From assembly GCA_934725735.1 (NCBI GenBank), contig CAKVCP010000023.1:1-24064 (forward strand): a stretch of 24,064 bases of DNA. Direction: 5' to 3'. The notes under the pieces are model-generated. The model had not been told where the DNA came from. It made no database searches and worked only from the letters and a program-made list of their open reading frames with translations. This document shows positions 1 through 7,695 of the stretch, piece by piece (positions within the stretch are counted from its first letter, which is position 1; every line of letters starts with the position of its first letter). The position numbers were made by a program, and so were the translations under genes. This DNA comes from an uncultured Thermoguttaceae bacterium (lineage in GTDB: Bacteria > Planctomycetota > Planctomycetia > Pirellulales > Thermoguttaceae).

Positions 1-303
1 AATCCATGCGTTGAAGAAAGAATCCACGTCGACGGAGCTAAATTCAGGCGCAGGCGGGCGCGCAAATGTTCGCACTGCGACGATCATCTCATAGGCGCGT
101 TTCGTTTGATCGAGAATCGACGTCAAAGAACGACGTTTTGACGCGTCCGTCTCATTTTTGAGGAGAGCCTGGGCGTAGCCGCTGATGACCGCAAGAGGAT
201 TGTTCAGCTCGTGACCGACTCCGGCGGCAAACTCTGCCATCATCTCTAAAAGGCGCTTGTTATCTACAGCCTCTATCGCTTCAAAACAGTTCCTATCGCT
301 CAA
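1..303 (-). CDS. Sensor histidine kinase, N-terminal part (cut by window edge)
   Basis: The visible 101 residues contain a HisKA dimerisation/phosphoacceptor region. The H-box reads GHELNNPLAVISGY, with the predicted autophosphorylated His near residue 31, followed by a helix that fits the second half of the four-helix bundle. The ATP-binding domain would lie beyond base 1. No membrane segment is visible. The start is uncertain. I use the TTG at 303-301 because an AAGGA lies about 8 bases upstream of it; an ATG at 243 is the alternative. The frame stays open further upstream, but it runs through the terminator of the preceding gene, so I did not extend it. The kinase follows a response regulator on the same strand, so the two are a likely cognate pair. 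The family assignment is firm; the start and the signal sensed are not. Confidence 0.72.
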   Translation of the reverse strand, partial: MSDRNCFEAIEAVDNKRLLEMMAEFAAGVGHELNNPLAVISGYAQALLKNETDASKRRSLTSILDQTKRAYEMIVAVRTFARPPAPEFSSVDVDSFFNAWI

Positions 304-351
304 AACATGATTCCTTATATTTCCTTGCTTATCTATTTTAACAATACAAGG

Positions 352-390
352 CAAAAAAAGAACGTTTTCACATGGTAGAAAAAACGTTCT
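352..390 (-). terminator. Rho-independent terminator after the response regulator
   Basis: A perfect 10-bp inverted repeat (AGAACGTTTT and AAAACGTTCT, at 381-390 and 359-368) with a 12-base loop is followed on the minus strand by seven T (358-352). A second, smaller 7-bp hairpin (420-438, GCGTCGA/TCGACGC) lies just before it. This separates the regulator from the downstream kinase gene, which must rely on read-through or on a very short promoter region. Confidence 0.8.
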
Positions 391-459
391 CGGGAGATTC
401 GGAAAAGTTTACAACTTCAGCGTCGACAAGATCGACGCCTCTTGTGAAAGAATCAACAA

Positions 460-1047
460 TCAACGACTGTACAGAGACTCAACGTCGAGAAGCCGACAAA
501 TATGCTCGATCAGATTATCCATATTGAACGGCTTAGGAATGAATTCGTCGGCGCCGGCTTTGAGAAGTTCGTCGATCTTATCTTTTTCAACTTCGCCGGA
601 AACGCAGACAATCTTGACGGATTCGAGCGTCTTATCGCTTCGAACGAAAACGCAGACGTCGCGTCCGTTGATATCGGGCAACATAACGTCAAGAATAATC
701 AAGTCGGGACGATACTCGCGAACAAGCATACCAGCTAGGAAACCATTGTTGGCCGTACGCGTTTCAAAACGTCCGTCGCTCTCGAGCACCTTCACCAAAA
801 GTTCGACCATCTCTTGGTTGTCGTCGACGACCAAGATCTTCCTCTTACCGCTCTCAAGCGCGTCGGTCGGTATATTATTCTCTTTCATAAAGGTCAGCAG
901 ACATTCACGCGGTATGCGACGAAAGCGACTTCCGGGAACAAGAAAACCTTTAAGAGCGCCGTTGTCAAAGCAACGAATGATCGTCTGCTGACTCACTTTA
1001 CAAATCTTCGCCGCTTCGCCTGTGGTAAAAACTGTCTTGAACGCCAT
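460..1047 (-). CDS. Response regulator: excisionase-type HTH plus receiver domain
   Basis: The protein has 195 residues. Residues 7-57 form a MerR/excisionase-like winged HTH (TTGEAAKICKVSQQTI, then a basic wing GSRFRRIP). Residues 69-190 form a CheY-like receiver with the acidic pair Asp75-Asp76, phosphoacceptor Asp120 (LIILDVMLPD), Ser150 and Lys172 (PKPF). All residues needed for phosphotransfer are present. The order, DNA-binding domain before receiver, is the reverse of OmpR/NarL regulators but familiar in planctomycetes. The start ATG has a purine-rich GGATTAGGA stretch just upstream. It probably acts in the cytoplasm as the output partner of the kinase encoded immediately downstream. 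The target genes cannot be inferred. The kinase pairing rests on adjacency only. Confidence 0.9.
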   Translation of the reverse strand: MAFKTVFTTGEAAKICKVSQQTIIRCFDNGALKGFLVPGSRFRRIPRECLLTFMKENNIPTDALESGKRKILVVDDNQEMVELLVKVLESDGRFETRTANNGFLAGMLVREYRPDLIILDVMLPDINGRDVCVFVRSDKTLESVKIVCVSGEVEKDKIDELLKAGADEFIPKPFNMDNLIEHICRLLDVESLYSR

Positions 1048-1286
1048 CGTCCTAATCCATCCCTCTATCTAACCGGATCGTCAGCCGTTTTTATCTATCG
1101 TCCATAAATATCCGACATGACGCTCTTCAATTAATACTTCCTTCTACTAAAGAAATCCCGCAGGGAGAGAGATTCCGAGACTCTGCTCTTGAGACGTTGC
1201 AAATCGCAAAAAAACGACGAATATGCGAGTTCACAAGAGTTAAATCGCCAGAATCTACTCTCTTTCCGGATTTATTAAGTAGTCCG

Positions 1287-1314
1287 ATTATAACTATTTT
1301 ACCACCTCAGTCAA
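1287..1314 (-). promoter_or_regulatory. Strong sigma70-type promoter, minus strand
   Basis: On the minus strand, -35 TTGACT (1314-1309), a 16-base spacer and a perfect -10 TATAAT (1292-1287). The expected start is near 1280. This is about 230 bases upstream of the response regulator ATG, leaving a long leader without an obvious gene, or a small RNA. Confidence 0.6.
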
Positions 1315-1658
1315 TATCACTTTTTTCACTCAGAAAACCCAGTCTACCTAACCGGAATTGCTAATTCAAAAGCGAGACTAAAGTCTGTTGTAAAGTTCCG
1401 CAATTTACGAAGCGCGCGTTCATAACGAAAGAAGCTTTATCCCCTCTTTCCTCATCTATTGAAAAGAACGAAATCAACGTCAATTGCAAAATCTACCGCG
1501 TAATCGCAATAGCACGTATTTTACATATTCGTCTTTTCCATTCCATTCCTTCATGATTTTATTCCAGGTTATTTTGAAAAATGAGGAAATTCGCGTATTT
1601 CATAGAAATTATCCGGTTTAATAAGTAAAAAACCAGTTGGAAGACTAAGAAGACTCAA

Positions 1659-1686
1659 TTGTCTTTAGAACAAAAAACGCTATATT
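1659..1686 (+). promoter_or_regulatory. Promoter of the phosphofructokinase gene
   Basis: -35 TTGTCT (1659-1664), 16-base spacer, -10 TATATT (1681-1686). The start would fall near 1693, giving a leader of about 84 bases before the ATG at 1777. Confidence 0.45.
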
Positions 1687-1776
1687 CATTAACTATGCGA
1701 AACGTCATGAATACGCGTCGTTGGCAAATATAACGTCTTGACGCATTGTTCGATATATAAACAAGGAAAACTCAAC

Positions 1777-3075
1777 ATGTCCCAACGCAAAAACCTCGTC
1801 GTCGCGCAGAGCGGCGGCCCGACCTGCGTGATTAACAGCAGTCTTCGCGGCGTGATCGACGCCGCGCGGGAATTTGACGCCATCGACGTCGTTTATGGCG
1901 CCTGTCACGGCATTGAAGGCGTTCTCAAAGAAGAACTTCTCAATCTTACCGCACAGCCCGAAGAAGAAATCGCTCTCCTGCGATACACCCCTGTCGCCGG
2001 CTCAATCGGAACTTGCCGTTACAAGCTCAAGTCCTGGCAAAACGAAGACTTCGAACGCGTCGTCGAAGTCTTCAAAGCACACAACGTTGGTTATTTCCTC
2101 TATAACGGCGGCAACGACTCCATGGACACCGCCAACAAAATCGCCCTCCTCGCGGCTGAAAGAGGCTTGGAGTTGCAGGCGGTCGGCGTTCCGAAGACCA
2201 TCGACAACGATATCGGAGACGCTGAATTCAAACTCATCGACCATACGCCGGGATATGCTTCCACTGCGAAATATTGGACGCACATGGTTCAATATGCCAA
2301 CGAAGAAAACAAAGGCTCCTGCCCAGCCGACCCCGTCCTCGTTCTACAAGCAATGGGACGAAAGATCGGCTTCATTCCCGCGGCGGCACGACTCGCCGAT
2401 CCGAAGCGTGAGAATCCCATCCTGATTTATCTCGCGGAATCTCAATGCTCTCTCGAAGAAATGGCGGAACAGGTCAATTCTACTTTAAAACAAGCAGGAC
2501 GTTGCGTCGTCGTCGTAAGCGAAGGGTTCAATGTCGGCGACGTCGGCGCCGTCAAGGATTCTTTTGGACACACCAACTTTGGCGCGAGCAAAATCACCGT
2601 CGCCCAAACCGTTGTGAATTACCTGAACTCCGTTGGTTTGGCCGCAAGAGGCGCCGCGCGATGCAACGTTCCGGGCACTGATCAGCGTCATTCAATGGGA
2701 TACGCTTCCACTGTCGACTTGGACGAGGCCTATCGTCTCGGACAAAAGGCCGCCGAACTGGCCGCTACCGGTCAAGGCGGATATATGTCCACCATTCTTC
2801 GCGAACCTGGCCTAATCTATAATGTTCGTTATGACAAAGCGCCTCTCTCCGAAGTCGCCAACAGTGAAAGAACCTTCCCAAAGGAATGGATTCTCCCGAA
2901 CGGATGCGACGTTTCCGACGACTTCATCAAATACCTCAAACCGCTCGTCGGCGAAGACATGTTAACTCTCCCGATGCTCAATGGACGCCAGCGCCTCACT
3001 CGTTTCGAGCCTATCTACGCGGAGAAGCTCTTGCCTGAATACATTCCGCAGGCCGATCGACAAAGCAAACCGTAA
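1777..3075 (+). CDS. 6-phosphofructokinase, probably PPi-dependent
   Basis: This cytoplasmic glycolytic enzyme phosphorylates fructose 6-phosphate at C1. The 432-residue protein shows the PFK fold signatures: the N-terminal phosphate loop AQSGGPT (10-16), NGGNDSMDT (110-118), PKTIDNDI (139-146) with catalytic Asp143, and the substrate-binding AMGRKIGF motif. Lys140 in PKTIDND is the residue that marks pyrophosphate-using members; ATP-PFKs have Gly there (PGTIDND). The other donor-selecting position, normally GGDGS (ATP) or GGDDS (PPi), reads GGNDS, so the donor call is probable, not certain. I chose ATG 1777 because AAGGA lies 9 bases upstream; the frame is open to 1738. It is a single-gene unit with its own promoter and terminator. 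The length is typical for the roughly 400-450 residue PPi/ATP-PFK clades. Confidence 0.93.
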   Translation: MSQRKNLVVAQSGGPTCVINSSLRGVIDAAREFDAIDVVYGACHGIEGVLKEELLNLTAQPEEEIALLRYTPVAGSIGTCRYKLKSWQNEDFERVVEVFKAHNVGYFLYNGGNDSMDTANKIALLAAERGLELQAVGVPKTIDNDIGDAEFKLIDHTPGYASTAKYWTHMVQYANEENKGSCPADPVLVLQAMGRKIGFIPAAARLADPKRENPILIYLAESQCSLEEMAEQVNSTLKQAGRCVVVVSEGFNVGDVGAVKDSFGHTNFGASKITVAQTVVNYLNSVGLAARGAARCNVPGTDQRHSMGYASTVDLDEAYRLGQKAAELAATGQGGYMSTILREPGLIYNVRYDKAPLSEVANSERTFPKEWILPNGCDVSDDFIKYLKPLVGEDMLTLPMLNGRQRLTRFEPIYAEKLLPEYIPQADRQSKP

Positions 3076-3100
3076 AAATTGCCGCAAAGCGTTGAAACAG

Positions 3101-3137
3101 AAGGCGTCCTCGTCTTGACGGACGCCTTTTTCTTTTC
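3101..3137 (+). terminator. Rho-independent terminator after phosphofructokinase
   Basis: A 9-bp perfect stem, AAGGCGTCC (3101-3109) with GGACGCCTT (3120-3128), and a 10-base loop, running into a T-rich tail TTTTTCTTTT. It begins 25 bases after the stop codon. Confidence 0.88.
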
Positions 3138-3197
3138 ATTTTGTTTCTTTCTAGCTCCTAGCACAGTCGGCTTCGCGCGCTTTTTTGAAAATCCGAC

Positions 3198-3226
3198 TTG
3201 TACCGTTTCTCATTATTATGTATCCT
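3198..3226 (+). promoter_or_regulatory. Possible promoter of bamA
   Basis: TTGTAC (3198-3203), 17-base spacer, TATCCT (3221-3226). The -10 is weak. It lies between the preceding terminator and bamA, in the only place a dedicated promoter could be. A small hairpin (AGGCG/CGCCT, 3327-3341) lies just upstream of the Shine-Dalgarno-like AAAAAGG. Confidence 0.3.
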
Positions 3227-3361
3227 CGGAAGGTCTCTGTAGATTACTCGGGCGCAGTCGACATGGAAGCCGACAGTGGAGAGTGACGTCTCAACCCGAA
3301 TAAAGTGAGGGACGCTTCGGTTCATCAGGCGTTCAGCGCCTTTCAAAAAGGTTCGATAAGA

Positions 3362-6300
3362 ATGGTTTTTTCATCAGACGCAATACAGTCCGATCTAGAA
3401 AAAGACGTCCTTTTCAGGGAAGATGGCGCGCGGTTCGTTCAGACTCGTTTTATGGGCAAATTTCGCGCAAACTTTGTAATTTTCTCAGTTGCGGCGGTTC
3501 TTCTCTGTTCAGGAGCGCGTCAAGCCTTTTCACAGTCGACAAGCGCGAGTAATTCCAATAAACGCGAAACGCTGGAAGAAACCTCTGGAACCTCTATTCG
3601 CAATTTCGACGCGTTGCGCGCCCTAAGCTCCGACTACCTCAACAATCCCGATGGGGGGGAAACGCCTGTCGACGAAGACGACCTATGGATTCCAAATATG
3701 TCCTTAGGTAAAAAGCCCGAATCGGCAAAGAAAAACAACGTCCGCGTTATCTCATACAATAACGGTAAAACGACGACGGAAACGCGTCCCCTTGCTTCAC
3801 CGTCCTCCTCATCGACCGCTTCCTCAAAGACGGGCGTCGCGACGGCTCAGTATTCTGCATCTACCGCCGCCAAGGCCGCTCCCATAAAGCAAACTCAAAG
3901 CCTTCAGTCCGTCGGCGGCTTCAGCGACTATTCCCTTAATTCGTTAAATCAGGAAACGACGCTTCCTAACTCCGTCGGGGGCTTCGCCGATTATCAGTTA
4001 GACGCGACGCAAACGCCTTACGTCGCCATGCTCAATCAGGAAGACGGCGCCTCCGACAATCTTTCAAACGCCAACGTCGATTCCTCTTTTCCGTCTATCG
4101 ACCGTTTCGACGAGACGTCGACGTCCTCCGACTTCTCAGCTCCCTCCTCCAATACCCTCGACGAAGTTCTACCGATTGGTTACAACGACGCTCCATTCGT
4201 CAATACGGGGCTCGACGACCTGCTCTCCGACTCCGCGCCGGTCGATTTACCCGAAGCTCCTGCTCCGACCCAAAATCAGGAAGAAAGCGTTCAGCCTGTC
4301 GTTGATTCGACTCCATTTCCGGAAACGGAACTTCCGTCCTTTGACTCCGCTCCAGTCGAGACGGCGGAACCAATCGTCGATTCGCAGGAAACCGAACCCA
4401 TTGAGGACTTCGCAACGCTTCCTACGCAAGAATATACTCCTATCGATCTTCTAAGCGAGCCGACGGAAGATCATACGGTCATCAACGACGCCGAAGCGCC
4501 TTTCCGTGAATCGTATCGCGTCTCAGAGATCTCCAACCCCGAAACTCTTCCCGTCAAGGACGAAGGAAACGAAAAGACGTCCCGTAAGGAAAAGAGCCTT
4601 GAAGACGCCAACTTTACCGAAGCGGAATTGAAAAATCTCATCGTCGAAGACGTTCGAATCTCCGGTCTTGAAATGACCGCGCAGCAATTCAACAAAATTG
4701 TCAAAACGCGAATCGGCGCGAAATTCAATCAACAACGCTTAGAGGAAGACAAAAGAGCGCTTTTACAAACGAAACAATTCATCGACGTCTCGGTTTCGAC
4801 GTCATGGTCGCCAGACAATCCCGCTAAGGTTATCGTAAATTTCGATCTTACGCCTCGCCGCATGATGCGCTATATCAAAATCGTCGGCAACCGTAAAATC
4901 TCCAAGCACGATATTCTCGAAGAGCTTTCCCTCAAACCGGGCGAATCGCGCATGGATCCTTATGAAGTGGAAAATGGTCGCCTGCGAATTATTGAGTTCT
5001 ACAAGAGTAAGGACTACGGCGAACCTCACGTGGAAATCCTTCGCGGCAACCGTCCGGAAGACGTCGGCGTCGTCTACCTTATCGACGAAGGGATGAAACA
5101 ACGCGTCTTGAAAACGACTTTCGTGGGAAACACGATCGTCAGCAGCGCGCGTCTTCACAGCCTCGTCTCCGTTAAGCCCGGCGTTCTGTATTTCATCGGC
5201 GGAACTTTCACTCGCGAAAGACTCGAAGCAGACGTTGAAAAACTCCTCGAGTACTATCGAAACCTGGGATATTTTGACGCGCGTATCGACCGTGAATACG
5301 AAGAGAGCAGATGGTTTGCCGGTCTTGGAAAAGACAACGCCTGGGTTTCCGTCCGATACATTATCGACGAAGGACCCCGATACAAGATCCGCAACTTCCT
5401 CTTTAGCGGCAACCGCGTCGTTTCCGACAAGGACCTTGAAGCGAAGCTCAAGGTTAAAAAGGGCTCCTATTATCGCTTTGACGAAATTGAAGCGGATCGT
5501 ATCGCTCTACGCTACAAGTATCAAGACTTGGGATATGTCCGCGCCGATATTACTCCTAACCAAATCTTTACAGACGAGGTCGGCGTTGTCGACATTCGTT
5601 ACGACGTCGTCGAAGATCACCGCTACCGCGTCAGAGACGTCATTGTCGACTACGTGGGAACCGAGTCGCGCACAATGACTCCCGTCGTGCTCAATATGCT
5701 TGACGTTTCCCCCGGCGAACTCCTTAACGGTAAAAAAATCCGCATGAGCGAAAACACCCTCCGTCAGTCCGGTTACTTTAACGACAAGCCTGACGGTCAG
5801 TTGCCTGAAATCGCCGTTATTCCGGATGAAACAAAATCCTATCGCTTAAATAGCAAAGGTTCCGTTCAGGTCGCGCGCGAAGGTCTCGATAAGGAAAAAG
5901 ACAAGGAAAAGAAGGATAACGAGGAAGAAACGACGCGCGGCCAGAGCTCTCGTCGCGTAACTCGAGGACAATCGCCCGTTTTGACAGACACTTCGACGCG
6001 TTCCTACGAGTCGTATGAGGTCGCCCAAACGACCGGTTCCACCTCCCAAGGGTTCCTCGCGTACGCCCCCAGTCAAAATTCCGCTCAAAACGAAATCATT
6101 TCGCACCCGGTATCCTCGAACAACGCGACAATCTTGGGACAGACCCGTCAGATTCCGAGCGGCTTCTCGACCTATACCACGTCGCAGTCCGCCAACGCGT
6201 CTTCCGGTTCATACCAATCCTACGACTCTATCCCGACGACAGGATCTCAGTTCACCGACGGACTCGACTACGCGAACAGCTCTTCGGCGAACCTTTTAAA

Positions 6301-7528
6301 CGCGAACGTCGCAACGAACGGAAACTCGCGTCTCAACTCGGGATTCGTCACCTCCGAAAGCGAGACGGCGCCAGGTTTTTCCGACGGAGTCTACGGTTCC
6401 ATCGGGAAAGAAGTGTTGGATCCCATCACGCCGGACGAAGATGAAATTTATGACGGCGACGTCTTGGTCAAGGTTCAAGAAGGACGCACCGGGATGTTCC
6501 AAGCGTCCGTCGGCGTCAACTCCGACTATGGGCTCGTGGGAAATCTGAGCTTCACGGAACGAAACTTCAACCTTTTCCGATGGCCGACAAGTCTCTGTCG
6601 TGCGGACGGCTGGAACAACGCCTTCCGCGGCGGCGGGCAGATCTTCAGCTTCCAGGCGAGTCCAGGTACAAACGTCCAGAGTTATCGCGTCTCATGGGAC
6701 GTGCCGAACGTCTTCAACACGAAGTATCTCTTCGGCGTCACGGGGCTGTACGGAGAGCGTTCTTACGACGAGTGGTTTGAAGCGCGATATGGCGGAGAAT
6801 TGCGCGTTGGTAGACAGTGGACGCCTCGATTCAGCACGACCCTCAACGGGGGAATGTACAATGTGAAAATCAGCGATCCGGCAGTCTCCTTCGTTCCTGA
6901 CCTCAATGAAGTTTTGGGCGTCAACCGAATGTATACGATCGGTCTCACCGCCACCTACGACACGAGAAACCATCCCTACTCTCCGTCGGCTGGATACTTG
7001 ATCAAAGGCAGCGCGGAGGCGGGTCTTGGGGACTACAACTTCCCTCGCGTAACGCTTGACGGACGTTATTACAAAACGTTGCGCCAACGCGTCGACGGAA
7101 CGGGACGATGGGTTTTGGGCTTCTCGACTCACATGGGCTGGACGGGAAACGACACGCCGATTTTTGAAAGATACTACGGAGGCGGTTCGCAAAATCTTCG
7201 CGGGTTCGAATATCGTGAAGTCACGCCTCGATATCAGCAGTCGGGGTTCGGCGTCGGCGGCAACTTCGAATTCTACAACACCGTTGAATTCTTCGTCCCG
7301 ATTTCCGGCGGCGACGAATTCCAACTCGCCGTCTTCTGCGACACGGGGACAGTCGCAGAAAGCATAAAGAACTGGGGACGTTACCGAGTTGCGCCCGGCG
7401 TCGGACTGCGCTTCTCGATCCCGATGTTGGGGCCCGCGCCTCTCGCGCTTGACTTCTCCTTCCCGATTAGCAAGGATCCGAACGACGTCACCGAGGTCTT
7501 CACATTTAACCTAAGCGGTTCAAGATAA
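3362..7528 (+). CDS. bamA: BamA/Omp85-family outer membrane assembly factor, with long insertions
   Basis: It inserts beta-barrel proteins into the outer membrane. From the ATG at 3362 the product has 1,389 residues, against roughly 800 for E. coli BamA. Order: export signal (hydrophobic FVIFSVAAVLLCSGA, then RQAFSQ); a low-complexity Ser/Thr/Pro/Glu region to about residue 415, with a repeated SVGGF(S/A)DY motif; five POTRA domains, about 420-820; an approximately 210-residue Ser/Gln/Asn-rich insertion, about 820-1028, after PEIAVIPDE and before DVLVKVQEG; then the 16-strand-type barrel with the conserved LRGF loop near 1280. The C-terminal strand ends VFTFNLSGSR. Start: 3362 follows AAAAAGG at 10 bases. 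ATG 3452 would give a textbook signal peptide, and GTG 3305 lacks a ribosome site. No skp/ompH gene follows, unlike many bam loci. The family is certain, the start is not. Confidence 0.94.
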   Translation: MVFSSDAIQSDLEKDVLFREDGARFVQTRFMGKFRANFVIFSVAAVLLCSGARQAFSQSTSASNSNKRETLEETSGTSIRNFDALRALSSDYLNNPDGGETPVDEDDLWIPNMSLGKKPESAKKNNVRVISYNNGKTTTETRPLASPSSSSTASSKTGVATAQYSASTAAKAAPIKQTQSLQSVGGFSDYSLNSLNQETTLPNSVGGFADYQLDATQTPYVAMLNQEDGASDNLSNANVDSSFPSIDRFDETSTSSDFSAPSSNTLDEVLPIGYNDAPFVNTGLDDLLSDSAPVDLPEAPAPTQNQEESVQPVVDSTPFPETELPSFDSAPVETAEPIVDSQETEPIEDFATLPTQEYTPIDLLSEPTEDHTVINDAEAPFRESYRVSEISNPETLPVKDEGNEKTSRKEKSLEDANFTEAELKNLIVEDVRISGLEMTAQQFNKIVKTRIGAKFNQQRLEEDKRALLQTKQFIDVSVSTSWSPDNPAKVIVNFDLTPRRMMRYIKIVGNRKISKHDILEELSLKPGESRMDPYEVENGRLRIIEFYKSKDYGEPHVEILRGNRPEDVGVVYLIDEGMKQRVLKTTFVGNTIVSSARLHSLVSVKPGVLYFIGGTFTRERLEADVEKLLEYYRNLGYFDARIDREYEESRWFAGLGKDNAWVSVRYIIDEGPRYKIRNFLFSGNRVVSDKDLEAKLKVKKGSYYRFDEIEADRIALRYKYQDLGYVRADITPNQIFTDEVGVVDIRYDVVEDHRYRVRDVIVDYVGTESRTMTPVVLNMLDVSPGELLNGKKIRMSENTLRQSGYFNDKPDGQLPEIAVIPDETKSYRLNSKGSVQVAREGLDKEKDKEKKDNEEETTRGQSSRRVTRGQSPVLTDTSTRSYESYEVAQTTGSTSQGFLAYAPSQNSAQNEIISHPVSSNNATILGQTRQIPSGFSTYTTSQSANASSGSYQSYDSIPTTGSQFTDGLDYANSSSANLLNANVATNGNSRLNSGFVTSESETAPGFSDGVYGSIGKEVLDPITPDEDEIYDGDVLVKVQEGRTGMFQASVGVNSDYGLVGNLSFTERNFNLFRWPTSLCRADGWNNAFRGGGQIFSFQASPGTNVQSYRVSWDVPNVFNTKYLFGVTGLYGERSYDEWFEARYGGELRVGRQWTPRFSTTLNGGMYNVKISDPAVSFVPDLNEVLGVNRMYTIGLTATYDTRNHPYSPSAGYLIKGSAEAGLGDYNFPRVTLDGRYYKTLRQRVDGTGRWVLGFSTHMGWTGNDTPIFERYYGGGSQNLRGFEYREVTPRYQQSGFGVGGNFEFYNTVEFFVPISGGDEFQLAVFCDTGTVAESIKNWGRYRVAPGVGLRFSIPMLGPAPLALDFSFPISKDPNDVTEVFTFNLSGSR

Positions 7529-7546
7529 TACTTAATTCAACAGAAC

Positions 7547-7580
7547 AAAGGCGAACCTTAGCAATGAGGTTCGCCTTTTT
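7547..7580 (+). terminator. Rho-independent terminator after bamA
   Basis: A perfect 12-bp stem, AAAGGCGAACCT (7547-7558) and AGGTTCGCCTTT (7567-7578), with an 8-base loop and a T run, 18 bases after the bamA stop. Confidence 0.9.
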
Positions 7581-7662
7581 ATTTGCGTCTTCCTATCGCC
7601 AATCTTCCGCTTTGACTACCTACTAACTAAATTTCTTCCCCCCCATTTTTCTACATTATGAC

Positions 7663-7668
7663 TATAAT
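7663..7668 (+). promoter_or_regulatory. Consensus -10 box upstream of the 496-residue HEPN-like repeat gene
   Basis: A perfect TATAAT with no convincing -35 at 16-18 bases. It would give a start near 7675 and a leader of about 20 bases before the ATG at 7696. Confidence 0.35.
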
Positions 7669-7695
7669 ATACTGCTTTAAAACAGGTAATCAACG

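Larger units (their letters stand above)
1048..1776. other. Long AT-rich intergenic region between divergent genes
   Basis: About 730 bases between the response regulator and the phosphofructokinase. Apart from one promoter on each strand (1287-1314 minus, 1659-1686 plus) I see no convincing ORF, tRNA, or repeat. A short imperfect dyad occurs near 1267-1286 (CGGA...TCCG). The stretch 1320-1650 holds nothing I can name. Confidence 0.5.

Noticed and set aside
304..412. Extension of the kinase reading frame upstream of the TTG at 303
   Set aside because: The frame is open to a stop near 410 but contains the perfect terminator hairpin and no ATG start. The coding look of this stretch is probably chance, though I cannot exclude it.
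3079..3303. 74-residue plus-strand frame after the phosphofructokinase gene
   Set aside because: It begins before and reads through the terminator hairpin and the likely bamA promoter; the peptide is Phe-rich low complexity.
3305..3361. GTG start for bamA at 3305
   Set aside because: No ribosome site, and it adds 19 residues before an already long N-terminus; ATG 3362 has AAAAAGG upstream.
6692..7324. 210-residue open frame on the minus strand inside bamA
   Set aside because: It is the antisense shadow of the conserved BamA barrel. No family resemblance, no ribosome site, and the plus-strand frame is certain.
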